Shown here: in pieces, positions 52,875-60,874 of the stretch
Layout: each line of letters starts with the position of its first letter
Position numbering within the stretch: the stretch's first letter is position 1
Assembly: GCA_013289015.1 (NCBI GenBank)
Contig: JABDAV010000004.1
Coordinates: 1 to 64,000 of the forward strand
Direction of reading: 5' to 3'
From: Bacteroidota bacterium
Lineage (GTDB): Bacteria; Bacteroidota; Bacteroidia; Chitinophagales; Chitinophagaceae
DNA length: 64,000 nt
Notes under the pieces: generated by a model
What the model saw: only the letters and a program-made list of their open reading frames with translations
Told to the model about the DNA's origin: nothing
Databases searched by the model: none
Translations under genes and position numbers: made by a program

Positions 52875-53333
52875 ATGATCTTTCGCGAAGCAACCATTGC
52901 AGATATTCCGCAAATACAAGTTGTAAGAAATTCGGTTAAAGAAAATATGCTTAGCAATCCTTCAGTTGTAACGGATGATGATTGCAAAACATTTCTTACA
53001 CAAAAAGGTAAAGGCTGGGTTTGTGAAACTGAAAACAACATTCTTGCATTTGCAATTGTTGATGTGAAAGATAAAAATATATGGGCGTTGTTTGTGCATC
53101 CTGCATTTGAAAGCAAAGGCATTGGAAAAAAATTGCAGGATATAATGTTGAACTGGTTTTTCGATCAAACAAAAGAAACTGTTTGGTTAAGCACAGCACC
53201 GAACACAAGAGCAGAAAAATTTTATCGCAAAGCGGGATGGAAAGAAGTTGGTGTTTACGGAAAAGGAGAAATTAAATTTGAAATGAATTTTGAAGATTGG
53301 ATAAATACAAACGAAAATCATCAGGATAAATGA
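52875..53333 (+). CDS. GNAT family N-acetyltransferase
   Basis: A 152-residue acetyltransferase. It begins MIFREATIADIPQIQVVRNS; the acetyl-CoA site is VHPAFESKGIGKKLQDIML (Q/RxxGxG/A type, about 75-93), and the closing part shows TAPNTRAEKFYRKAGWKEVG, the typical last motif. The substrate is unknown. It overlaps the dipeptidase start through ATGA, so the two are translationally coupled. Confidence 0.88.
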   Translation: MIFREATIADIPQIQVVRNSVKENMLSNPSVVTDDDCKTFLTQKGKGWVCETENNILAFAIVDVKDKNIWALFVHPAFESKGIGKKLQDIMLNWFFDQTKETVWLSTAPNTRAEKFYRKAGWKEVGVYGKGEIKFEMNFEDWINTNENHQDK

Positions 53334-53980
53334 AATTAATTTATATCGTATTTATTGTTTTTGTTTCAATAGCAATAACCAGTTGTAAAGCACAACCACC
53401 ACAGGAAACAGGCAGCTTTAAACCAACCGATCTTGTTGAATTAATAAAGCTTGATACATCTATTCACTTAGATATCCGTTACGCAACCAGCAACAATTTT
53501 GTTGGACGGCCAATGTATAAAGAAGCAAGAGCTTTTTTGCAACGCCCTGCTGCAGAAGCATTGGTTAAAGTAAATGAATCTTTAAAACCTTTGGGTTATG
53601 GACTGGTTGTGTTTGATGGTTACCGGCCATGGAGTGTTACAAAATTATTTTGGGATGTTACACCAGATGATAAGAAAAAATTTGTTGCTGATCCTGCAAA
53701 AGGCTCAAGGCATAACCGTGGTTGCGCTGTTGACCTGAGTTTATATGATCTTACAACAGGAAAAGAAATTGAGATGACAGGCAATTATGATGAGATGACG
53801 GAACGTTCATATCCGGGTTATACCGGCGGTACAGCAGAGCAAAGAAAGATGCGCGATCTGTTACGATCAAAAATGGAAGCGAAGGGTTTTGCTGTGTATG
53901 AATATGAATGGTGGCATTTTGATTATAAAGCCTGGAAAGATTACCGCATTACAAATGTTCCTTTTTCAAAGATCAAATAA
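53330..53980 (+). CDS. VanX-like D-alanyl-D-alanine dipeptidase (lipoprotein)
   Basis: Zinc dipeptidase of family M15D, 216 residues, with a lipoprotein signal ending ITSC, thus in the envelope. Zinc and catalytic residues are seen in SRHNRGCAVDLSLYD (His and Asp ligands, about 124-138) and EYEWWHFDY (catalytic Glu and His ligand, about 188-196). The N-terminal DIRYATSNNFVGRPMY is also typical. Non-resistance forms of this enzyme recycle D-Ala-D-Ala from cell wall. There is no VanA/VanH, so glycopeptide resistance is not implied. Confidence 0.9.
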   Translation: MKLIYIVFIVFVSIAITSCKAQPPQETGSFKPTDLVELIKLDTSIHLDIRYATSNNFVGRPMYKEARAFLQRPAAEALVKVNESLKPLGYGLVVFDGYRPWSVTKLFWDVTPDDKKKFVADPAKGSRHNRGCAVDLSLYDLTTGKEIEMTGNYDEMTERSYPGYTGGTAEQRKMRDLLRSKMEAKGFAVYEYEWWHFDYKAWKDYRITNVPFSKIK

Positions 53981-53990
53981 TGCATGTTTA

Positions 53991-54761
53991 TTAAAAACGC
54001 AAATGCCTTACTGTTTCCTGTTTGTTGATCAACTGCTTCAAACTATCAATACCAATATTCAAATGCCGCTGAACAAATTGCTCTGTAATTTTTTTATCGC
54101 TCTCACTTGTTTTTACGCCTTCAGGTATCATCGGTTGATCGCTTACTAGCAACAATGCACCTGTTGGAATTTTATTATAAAAGCCAACTGTAAATATGGT
54201 TGCAGTTTCCATATCTATTGCATATGCGCGTATGCGCTCAAGATATTTTTTAAACGCCTCATCATGTTCCCAAACGCGGCGGTTGGTTGTATATACAGTG
54301 CCTGTCCAGTAATCGGTTTTGTATTCCCGTATTGTAGTAGAGATTGCTTTTTGTAAAGCGAATGCCGGCAACGCCGGAACTTCAGCGGGAAAATAATCGT
54401 TCGAAGTTCCCTCACCTCTTATGGCGGCGATAGGCAGAATAAGATCGCCTAATTTATTGCGCTTCTTTAATCCCCCGCATTTACCCAAAAACAGTACAGC
54501 TTTGGGATCGATTGCAGATAATAAATCCATAACAGTCGCAGCGCCGGGCGAACCCATTCCAAAATTAATAATAGTTATTTTTTCTGCAGTAGCACATTGA
54601 AAAGGCTTGTCTTTTCCTATAACTTCTGTATGAAATATGTCAGCAAAACTGTTTACATAATTACTGAAATTGGTAAGCAATATGTAGGAACCAAAATCAT
54701 CTAAAGCGTGGCCGGTATAGCGCGGCAACCAATTGGCAACGATTTGTTGTTTAGTTATCAT
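53991..54761 (-). CDS. amn: AMP nucleosidase / nucleoside phosphorylase-like
   Basis: A 256-residue cytoplasmic enzyme of the purine nucleoside phosphorylase-like superfamily, closest to the short AMP nucleosidases of Bacteroidota, which split AMP to adenine and ribose 5-phosphate. Motifs: INFGMGSPGAATVMDLL, VLFLGKCGGLKKRNKLGDLI, YAIDMETATIFTVGF (Met-Glu of the nucleoside site), and LLLVSDQPMIPEG (catalytic Asp). It lies convergent to the dipeptidase with a 10-bp gap. A -7 box precedes it. Confidence 0.88.
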   Translation of the reverse strand: MITKQQIVANWLPRYTGHALDDFGSYILLTNFSNYVNSFADIFHTEVIGKDKPFQCATAEKITIINFGMGSPGAATVMDLLSAIDPKAVLFLGKCGGLKKRNKLGDLILPIAAIRGEGTSNDYFPAEVPALPAFALQKAISTTIREYKTDYWTGTVYTTNRRVWEHDEAFKKYLERIRAYAIDMETATIFTVGFYNKIPTGALLLVSDQPMIPEGVKTSESDKKITEQFVQRHLNIGIDSLKQLINKQETVRHLRF

Positions 54762-54768
54762 GATGATG

Positions 54769-54776
54769 CAAAGTTA
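54769..54776 (-). promoter_or_regulatory. Candidate -7 box (TAACTTTG) of AMP nucleosidase
   Basis: Minus-strand TAACTTTG ends 7 nt before the start codon and matches TAnnTTTG. A very short leader would result. No clear -33 was found. Confidence 0.4.
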
Positions 54777-54831
54777 GCATCAATCAATGCTCATATATTT
54801 TGTAGAACGATTGGCCAGGCAACGTAGTTTA

Positions 54832-55824
54832 TCAACCAAAATCCAATTCTGTATTATCGCCGATATTTAAAGTGCGGCTTAAACCTTTAACGCTGGCATC
54901 ACTGCCAATAAGAGAATTGTCGAGCACCACCTCAAAAAGATTGGTATAAGAACCAATGATGCTATCACGCACCACAGAGTATTCAAGTGAGGTATTGGCG
55001 CCAACCGATACATGAGGACCAATAATAGAATTTTTCAACCTGCATCCCGGTCCCATACTTACAGGAGGAATAATAATAGAATTTTCTGATTGAAGATTCG
55101 GATCAACAAAGCCACCGAATTTTTTTAAGAGTGTAGTATTGCTTTCCAGCAGGGTTTCTTTTTTACCGCAATCAAACCAGTTCTTTACTTTAAATGATTT
55201 AAACTTCACTCCTCTTCTTATCATGCAATCAAGCGCATCCGTTAAAACATATTCACCATAACTTGTTATATGCTGAATAAAGAGATGTTCAAGGCAACTG
55301 AATAAAATTTCTGTATCCTTTATTTTGTAAATACCCACCAACGCCATATTGCTTTTAGGAATGGCAGGTTTCTCAATCACATGTTCAATAAAGCCATCAT
55401 CGTCTAATTCTGCAACACCAAAACTGCGCGGATCATCTACCTTCTTCACACCTATCATATTATTCGGAGAAGAAAGGATTTCCTGTAAGTTGTATTCGCA
55501 AATAGTATCGCCTAATGTTACCAGTATTTCATCATTGCCAATTAAAGTTTTTGTAAGTTCTACTGCATGCCCTGTACCACGACGTTCAGTTTGCTGAACA
55601 AAATGACAGGTAAGATCGGGATAGGTTTGTAAAACGTATTCCTGTATTTTATCTCCAAGGTAACCAACCACAAAAATGAATTCATGAATCCCTGCTTCAT
55701 GCAATTGATCTACAATAAAACTTAAAATTGTTTTACCGGCAATGGGTATAAGCGCTTTTGGCTGCGTATAAGTATGTGGCCGAAGCTTTGCACCTGCGCC
55801 AGCAACGGGAATTATTGCTTTCAT
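54832..55824 (-). CDS. Sugar-phosphate nucleotidyltransferase with left-handed beta-helix
   Basis: A 330-residue enzyme of the glucose-1-phosphate nucleotidyltransferase type. The N-terminal Rossmann-like domain has AIIPVAGAGAKLRPHTYTQP (G-x-G-x-x-L-R signature), the Lys of PKALIPIAGK and LVTLGDTICEY. The C-terminal hexapeptide-repeat helix (about 240-325; SIIGPHVSVGANTSLEYSVV) is found in archaeal/bacterial GlmU- or RmlA-long-like proteins. It makes an NDP-sugar, identity unknown. It lies 70 bp upstream of the AMP nucleosidase gene on the same strand. Confidence 0.85.
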   Translation of the reverse strand: MKAIIPVAGAGAKLRPHTYTQPKALIPIAGKTILSFIVDQLHEAGIHEFIFVVGYLGDKIQEYVLQTYPDLTCHFVQQTERRGTGHAVELTKTLIGNDEILVTLGDTICEYNLQEILSSPNNMIGVKKVDDPRSFGVAELDDDGFIEHVIEKPAIPKSNMALVGIYKIKDTEILFSCLEHLFIQHITSYGEYVLTDALDCMIRRGVKFKSFKVKNWFDCGKKETLLESNTTLLKKFGGFVDPNLQSENSIIIPPVSMGPGCRLKNSIIGPHVSVGANTSLEYSVVRDSIIGSYTNLFEVVLDNSLIGSDASVKGLSRTLNIGDNTELDFG

Positions 55825-56044
55825 GAGAGTTCTTTAGATATGCATCATGTGATTTGTACACATTTTGCAAGGACGTGAAATTAATAACTTTTTCTACAGG
55901 GGCAATAATTGTAAAGCTTACAATTTTCAGGTATAAAATTTTTCAACAGTCGTTTTTACTTCATATTACTGCTTACTGCATTTTGTAATTGAATGATTAT
56001 GCTGATAACTTCAATACATAAAACAAAATTTTGCCTTATTATAT

Positions 56045-56947
56045 TTGTTGATAAATAAAAAGGTGAATCATCAATATATTCCCCAGGTTGTACTGGATTG
56101 TATATGCGAATTGGGTGAAGGCCCGGTTTGGGTTGCCGAAAACCAGCAGATACTTTGGCTTGATATTAAGAAAGGAAGAATTCATTCTTATAATAGAGAT
56201 ACCAAAACGCATCATTCTTTTTCTGTTGGTGAAATGATCGGATGTATTGCGCAGAGAAGCAGCGGTAGCTTTATTGCAGGACTGGAAAACGGTATCGCAT
56301 TCATAGATATTGAAAATAATTCAGTGCAGCACATCATAAATCCTGAAGAAGGCATTGGCAACAGGTTTAACGATGGCAAATGCGATGCGGCAGGACGTTT
56401 CTGGACAGGCACTATGTCGTTGCAGGAAGAAGAAAATAAAGGCAATCTTTATGTGATGGATGCAGATCTTTCCATAAAAAAGAAAATAGAAAATGTAACT
56501 ATTTCAAATGGCCTTGCATGGAATGCAGACAACTCAATAATGTATTATATCAACACGCCGACAAATTATATTTTCGCTTTTGATTACGATATACAAACCG
56601 GCAACATTTCTAACCAGCGTGTAGTGATTGATTTGACGCACGAAAAAGGTTGTGCAGATGGAATGACGATTGACGAAGAAGGTATGTTGTGGATAGCTTT
56701 TTACGGTGGGTGGCGCGTAGACCGGTATGATCCTTCTACCGGAAAATTATTGCAACAAATATTGTTACCTGCAGAAAATGTAACATGCTGCACATTTGGA
56801 GGTTCCGGTTTGGATGATCTGTATATTACAACAGCAACGCAGGGTATGAATGAACAGGCATTGAAAGAACAACCGGATGCCGGTAAATTATTTGTTGTAG
56901 AGCATATCGGCGTTAAAGGCATGCTTCCACAAAAATTCAAAAGTTAA
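56045..56947 (+). CDS. SMP-30/gluconolactonase family lactonase
   Basis: About 300 residues forming a six-bladed beta-propeller with the metal-site residues of the SMP-30 family: LGEGPVWVAENQQILWLDI (metal Glu), GNRFNDGKCDAAGRFWTGTM (Asn/Asp site), ISNGLAWNADNSIMYYINT and CADGMTIDEEGMLWIAF (catalytic Asp). It hydrolyses sugar lactones such as those from aldose dehydrogenation. The start is uncertain: the frame opens with TTG at 56045, and a GTG at 56060 is about as likely. It is followed by an FAH-family gene, suggesting oxidative sugar degradation. Confidence 0.85.
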   Translation: MLINKKVNHQYIPQVVLDCICELGEGPVWVAENQQILWLDIKKGRIHSYNRDTKTHHSFSVGEMIGCIAQRSSGSFIAGLENGIAFIDIENNSVQHIINPEEGIGNRFNDGKCDAAGRFWTGTMSLQEEENKGNLYVMDADLSIKKKIENVTISNGLAWNADNSIMYYINTPTNYIFAFDYDIQTGNISNQRVVIDLTHEKGCADGMTIDEEGMLWIAFYGGWRVDRYDPSTGKLLQQILLPAENVTCCTFGGSGLDDLYITTATQGMNEQALKEQPDAGKLFVVEHIGVKGMLPQKFKS

Positions 56948-57013
56948 ATATGAAATGAGCCAAGCTCTGGATTGACGATTCATAAGGCAATTGAGAAACA
57001 AAAATTATTACAC

Positions 57014-57865
57014 ATGAAACTGATACGATTCGGTACAAAAGGCAATGAAAAGCCGGGAATATTAGATCACTGGAATAATCGTCGTGATGTATCTCATTTA
57101 TTTAAAGATTGGAATAATGATTTCTTCGAACATGATGGCCTTAAAAATTTAGAAGCCACATTAAAGAACATTTCAGGCTTTCCGTTGATTGATGAAAATG
57201 AACGATGGGCCGCTCCTGTCGCAAGACCGGGAAAAGTTATTTGCATTGGTCTTAATTATTCTGATCATGCTGCGGAAACAGGTGCAAAAATTCCGGAAGA
57301 ACCTATTGTATTTATGAAGGCTGCCAATACGGTTGTGGGTGCTTATGATAATATTCTCATTCCCAGGAAAAGTAAAAAAACAGATTGGGAAGTTGAACTG
57401 GCAGTTATTATAAAAAAAGAGACGCGATACCTTGACAACGTTGATGAGGCAAAAGATTTTATTGCCGGTTATACTGTTGCAAATGATGTTTCTGAAAGAG
57501 AATTCCAGATTGAAAGAGGCGGCCAGTGGACGAAAGGGAAATCATGCGATAATTTTAGTCCGTTAGGCCCATGCCTGGTTACTGCAGATGAGATAAACGA
57601 TCCGCAAAATTTATGGATGAAGCTAAGTGTAAATGGTGTTCAGATGCAGAATGGCAATTCATCTAAAATGATCTTCAATGTATATTATGTAGTGCATTAT
57701 TTATCCCAGTTCATGACGCTTGAGGCGGGAGATGTTATTTTAACCGGCACGCCGCCGGGCGTTGCTTTGGGTATGAAAGAGCCGCAATACCTGAAAGAAG
57801 GTGATGTGGTTGAACTATCTGTTGAAAACTTGGGGGCTCAGAGACAAACCTGTATAAATGCATAA
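57014..57865 (+). CDS. Fumarylacetoacetate hydrolase (FAH) family protein
   Basis: About 283 residues starting MKLIRFGTKGNEKPGILD. The FAH fold is shown by VICIGLNYSDHAAETGAKIP, PIVFMKAANTVVGAYDNILI (metal Glu/Asp region), DWEVELAVIIKK, the AGYTVANDVSEREFQ block, and VILTGTPPGVALGMK. The sequence most resembles the 2,4-diketo- or 2-keto-3-deoxy-sugar-acid hydrolases acting on fuconate or rhamnonate products rather than true fumarylacetoacetase. It pairs with the upstream lactonase. The start at 57014 fits the family better than 56972. Confidence 0.87.
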   Translation: MKLIRFGTKGNEKPGILDHWNNRRDVSHLFKDWNNDFFEHDGLKNLEATLKNISGFPLIDENERWAAPVARPGKVICIGLNYSDHAAETGAKIPEEPIVFMKAANTVVGAYDNILIPRKSKKTDWEVELAVIIKKETRYLDNVDEAKDFIAGYTVANDVSEREFQIERGGQWTKGKSCDNFSPLGPCLVTADEINDPQNLWMKLSVNGVQMQNGNSSKMIFNVYYVVHYLSQFMTLEAGDVILTGTPPGVALGMKEPQYLKEGDVVELSVENLGAQRQTCINA

Positions 57866-57947
57866 TATTTTCAAATCTGTTGGGTAATATAAGTCAAACC
57901 CTTACTTTTGCTGCCCTTTCGGAAGAATAATGATTCCGGTAGAAATT

Positions 57948-58021
57948 CGGGAGGTAGTTCAGGCCGGTAGAATACCTGGTTTGGGACCAGGGGGTCGCAG
58001 GTTCGAATCCTGTCCTCCCGA
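57948..58021 (+). tRNA. tRNA-Pro (anticodon TGG)
   Basis: Cloverleaf fits: acceptor CGGGAGG pairs with CCTCCCG, anticodon stem CCTGG/CCAGG with loop TTTGGGA giving anticodon TGG, and T-arm GCAGG-TTCGAAT-CCTGT. The discriminator base is A, and CCA is not encoded. It is followed by a hairpin terminator and an IS3 orfA scrap. Confidence 0.95.
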
Positions 58022-58027
58022 CTAATG

Positions 58028-58068
58028 AAATGCTGAAAGGCACTACCACATTGCTTTTCAGCATTTTT
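58028..58068 (+). terminator. Terminator after tRNA-Pro
   Basis: Hairpin with arms AAATGCTGAAAGGCA and TGCTTTTCAGCATTT, followed by T residues, directly behind the tRNA. Confidence 0.75.
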
Positions 58069-58136
58069 ATTTAAAAGGGGGTGCGGATTGTGGTGCAGAT
58101 TTTCAACTTTGAGGCCTAATTTCAGGTTTAATTTCA

Positions 58137-58254
58137 AGTTATAAAATGTTGCATCACTGATTGATAATTCACGGCATATATCCTTTCCCGCCATGCCGTT
58201 TTCCTGTTTCTTAATTGCTGCCACTATCTGGCCTTCTGTAAACTTCCTTTTCAT
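58137..58254 (-). mobile_element. IS3-family orfA remnant
   Basis: About 39 codons matching the start of IS3-type OrfA transposase helix-turn-helix proteins: MKRKFTEGQIVAAIKKQENG, then ICRELSISDATFYN. Real OrfA continues with W.KYGG and a leucine zipper, but here the similarity stops after FYN and the frame runs on through the tRNA-Pro complement. There is no orfB. This is a dead fragment, left by an insertion next to the tRNA gene. Confidence 0.8.
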
Positions 58255-58373
58255 GATTATAAATTTTTAAAGTTAACAATACATCTTCTTGCTAACTCTA
58301 AATACGCCGGCGGACTTTGGGGAAGCTTACACTTCATCTTACACACTTTACAGAAATAGGAAGAATTGCCTTT

Positions 58374-58410
58374 TATAAAAAAAATCCCCGCCTGTATAAA
58401 CGGAGATTTT
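58374..58410 (-). terminator. Terminator of the first S74/T9SS gene
   Basis: On the minus strand AAAATCTCCG pairs with CGGGGATTTT and is followed by further T residues, about 20 bp after the stop at 58431. The stretch 58255-58373 shows no other feature. Confidence 0.75.
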
Positions 58411-58430
58411 AATATTCGATAACTTAAATA

Positions 58431-60833
58431 TTATTTAGCCAACACCATTTGTTTCGTATCGATCAATCTTCCATCAACAATTAATGAATATTGATACGCT
58501 CCTGATGAAAGTGTTGAAGCATCAACATTCACGGTTCCTTTACCACTACCAGAAATAGTTATTGCTTTTAATGTTTTGCCAGTTTTATCTGTAATTATAA
58601 TTTGTGCGTTGGCAAATTTTTGTGGCAATGTGTAATTAATCCTGGTTGTACTGTTAAAAGGGTTCGGAATATTTTGTTCCAATAAAGTGCCATCTGCGAT
58701 TGTTACATAGGATTGGGTTGCACCTGCATTAGTTGCTGCAGCGGCGCTGCATGGGCTACAGCTTTGTTGCTGTTGTTGAATGGAAAGAACAAGTGTTCTT
58801 AAATTGTTTAATTGCTTTTGTAAAGTATCAATCTTTGCTTCTTTTGCATCATTCATTTTAGAAAGTTCCTGCACAGCTTTTACCAGCGGCACCACAAAAT
58901 CGCTGTAGCGAAGGCTGTACAGGTCGTGCTCGTTACGGGGTTTAACTACACCACTGAAATCATAATGAACGGCTTCTGCGGCTGCCTCCACATCCTGGGC
59001 AAGAAAGCCGGTCATCTGTTTTTTCTCCAGGTCATACTTACCGGCAAAATCAACGTCTTTTTCACTCTTGCCATTAAAAGTTTTACCGGCATACATCATG
59101 TCGTTTTCCTTGTGAATATCCAGCTTGTATGTTACGGGTGTAAGCTTGTTGATAAAGGAAAGGCCCGGCACATTTTGCTGAATATTATTCTTAATCCTTT
59201 TATCGCTGTAAGTGCTGAAATTTACTTCGCCGCGGATTACACTTACGCTGGAGTTGCCAATTTCCACTTCATTACTTGTGCTGGCTGTGGTGCCAACATC
59301 ATAGCCCATACCTGTATAATTATTTACAGTGCCATCTATAGGGTAAGCGTTATAACCCAGTGCACTATTCTCTCCACCTGTTGTGTTGGAGTAAAGAGCA
59401 TTATTCCCAATAGCAGCGTTATAGTTTCCAGTAGTAGTGTTTAGAAGTGCCTCGCTACCAATAGCGCTGTTGTATTGTCCGGTTGTACTGTATTGTAAAG
59501 AGTTTGAGCCAATTGCTGTATTAAAGCTGCCTATTGAATTATTGTTAAGCGAGCCAATCCCAATTGACGTATTATTGCTTCCTGATGTATTAGCATATAG
59601 TGCACCCTCACCGAACGCTGCATTTTCACCTCCTGTTGTGTTGGTGTAAAGTGCTCCATATCCACTTGCAGTATTATCACTTCCTGTTGTGTTGTAAAGA
59701 AGTACATTATATCCACTTGCCGTATTATAACCTCCTGTTGTGTTGTCACCAAGTGCCTGTTCTCCAAGCGCGGTATTACCATTTCCCGTTGTATTAGAAT
59801 ATAGCGCGACATCACCTATAGCAGTATTATTGCTGCCTGTTGTATTGTAAAAAAGTGAACTACCCCCATTTGCAGTATTATTACTCCCCGTTGTATTTAA
59901 ATAAAGTGTATTATAACCAACAGCAGTATTAAAGATGCCGGATGGGTTGGAAATAAGTGCATGATCGCCAACAGCAGTATTGCTGGGATTGTTGCCTCCG
60001 CCAATGCCAAAAGTTAAACCATGTATCAATGCATCGCCAGCACTATAAACAATATTATTACCAACGGTCGTCCATTGCGAACCGGTAACGGTGGATGAAA
60101 TGGTCGTGCCGCTGATACTGATGCCCGTGCCTGCGGTGTAGGTGGTATTGTTATCAGTAGAAGAAATGGTAAAGTTGGGATAGGTACCGCTCACGGTTGT
60201 TGCCCCGATGCCGGTAAGGGTTACCGTTTTGTCCGGTGCGGTGTTGGTGATGGTATTGCCGGTGATGCTGATGCCGGTGCCTGCGGTATAGCCGCCCCCA
60301 CCGCTCACGGTTGACCAGTTCACGGTTCCTAAGCCGTTGGTGGTGAGTACCTGCCCGCTGCTGCCATCGGCAGAAGGTAAGGTATAAGCGCCTACTTTAA
60401 CCGTGCCATTAAATACGCTGTTGCCAGTGTTTGCATTTATACTAAACACAGGAATTGCACTTCCATTTCTAAATTCATATTGAACACTTGATGAATTAAA
60501 GAATAACCCGTAATTAGGATTGCCGGAGTATTGAAATGCATATTTATTGCCTGCCACCTGGTAAACACCGGTGCCGCCAAAAGTGAGTTTTCCGGAAGAA
60601 TCTACCTTTGCATAATTGGTTGCAGTGCCCAAACGCCAGAACCCTGCTGCTGCAAGCCTGCCCCGTTCTGTATTGTTCACTTTAAAAATAAGGTCTGTAT
60701 TATCTTTAGTGCCCAGGAAATTGGAATTGGTTAAATTGCTGTTACCGGTAGTAAGCCAGTTTTGTGCGTTTATTATTTTTGCGGAAAAAATGGTTAGCAA
60801 AAAAAATGGTATGATGCGTAATGGCTTTTTCAT
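58431..60833 (-). CDS. T9SS surface protein with beta-helix repeats and S74 chaperone domain
   Basis: An 800-residue secreted protein. Signal peptide (ending INAQ), a head region (about 25-180), a Gly/Thr-rich linker, then about 15 repeats of roughly 16 residues of the form NTA.G..AL..NTTG (about 280-500), which probably form a YadA-head-like or left-handed beta-roll stalk. Next is an S74-type intramolecular chaperone (from about 540, YSDKRIKNNIQQNVPGLSFI), a coiled coil (about 670-705), a Cys-containing SPCSAAAATN linker, and the type A T9SS sorting domain (LEQNIPNPFNSTTRINYTLP to the end). S74 domains come from phage tail spikes and cleave themselves at the Ser-Asp. Likely a trimeric surface fibre or adhesin. 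Confidence 0.85.
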   Translation of the reverse strand: MKKPLRIIPFFLLTIFSAKIINAQNWLTTGNSNLTNSNFLGTKDNTDLIFKVNNTERGRLAAAGFWRLGTATNYAKVDSSGKLTFGGTGVYQVAGNKYAFQYSGNPNYGLFFNSSSVQYEFRNGSAIPVFSINANTGNSVFNGTVKVGAYTLPSADGSSGQVLTTNGLGTVNWSTVSGGGGYTAGTGISITGNTITNTAPDKTVTLTGIGATTVSGTYPNFTISSTDNNTTYTAGTGISISGTTISSTVTGSQWTTVGNNIVYSAGDALIHGLTFGIGGGNNPSNTAVGDHALISNPSGIFNTAVGYNTLYLNTTGSNNTANGGSSLFYNTTGSNNTAIGDVALYSNTTGNGNTALGEQALGDNTTGGYNTASGYNVLLYNTTGSDNTASGYGALYTNTTGGENAAFGEGALYANTSGSNNTSIGIGSLNNNSIGSFNTAIGSNSLQYSTTGQYNSAIGSEALLNTTTGNYNAAIGNNALYSNTTGGENSALGYNAYPIDGTVNNYTGMGYDVGTTASTSNEVEIGNSSVSVIRGEVNFSTYSDKRIKNNIQQNVPGLSFINKLTPVTYKLDIHKENDMMYAGKTFNGKSEKDVDFAGKYDLEKKQMTGFLAQDVEAAAEAVHYDFSGVVKPRNEHDLYSLRYSDFVVPLVKAVQELSKMNDAKEAKIDTLQKQLNNLRTLVLSIQQQQQSCSPCSAAAATNAGATQSYVTIADGTLLEQNIPNPFNSTTRINYTLPQKFANAQIIITDKTGKTLKAITISGSGKGTVNVDASTLSSGAYQYSLIVDGRLIDTKQMVLAK

Positions 60834-60874
60834 GATGTTGTTTTATTTGGTGAATGATTATTGAATACTGAATA

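Noticed and set aside
53330-53980. Vancomycin resistance gene
   Set aside because: VanX-like dipeptidases occur widely in cell-wall turnover; there is no VanH/VanA or VanRS nearby.
57871-58136. Continuation of the minus-strand frame through the tRNA gene (contains DRIRTCDPLVPNQ)
   Set aside because: This is the translated complement of tRNA-Pro, a well-known false protein signature. Only the first ~39 codons have transposase similarity.
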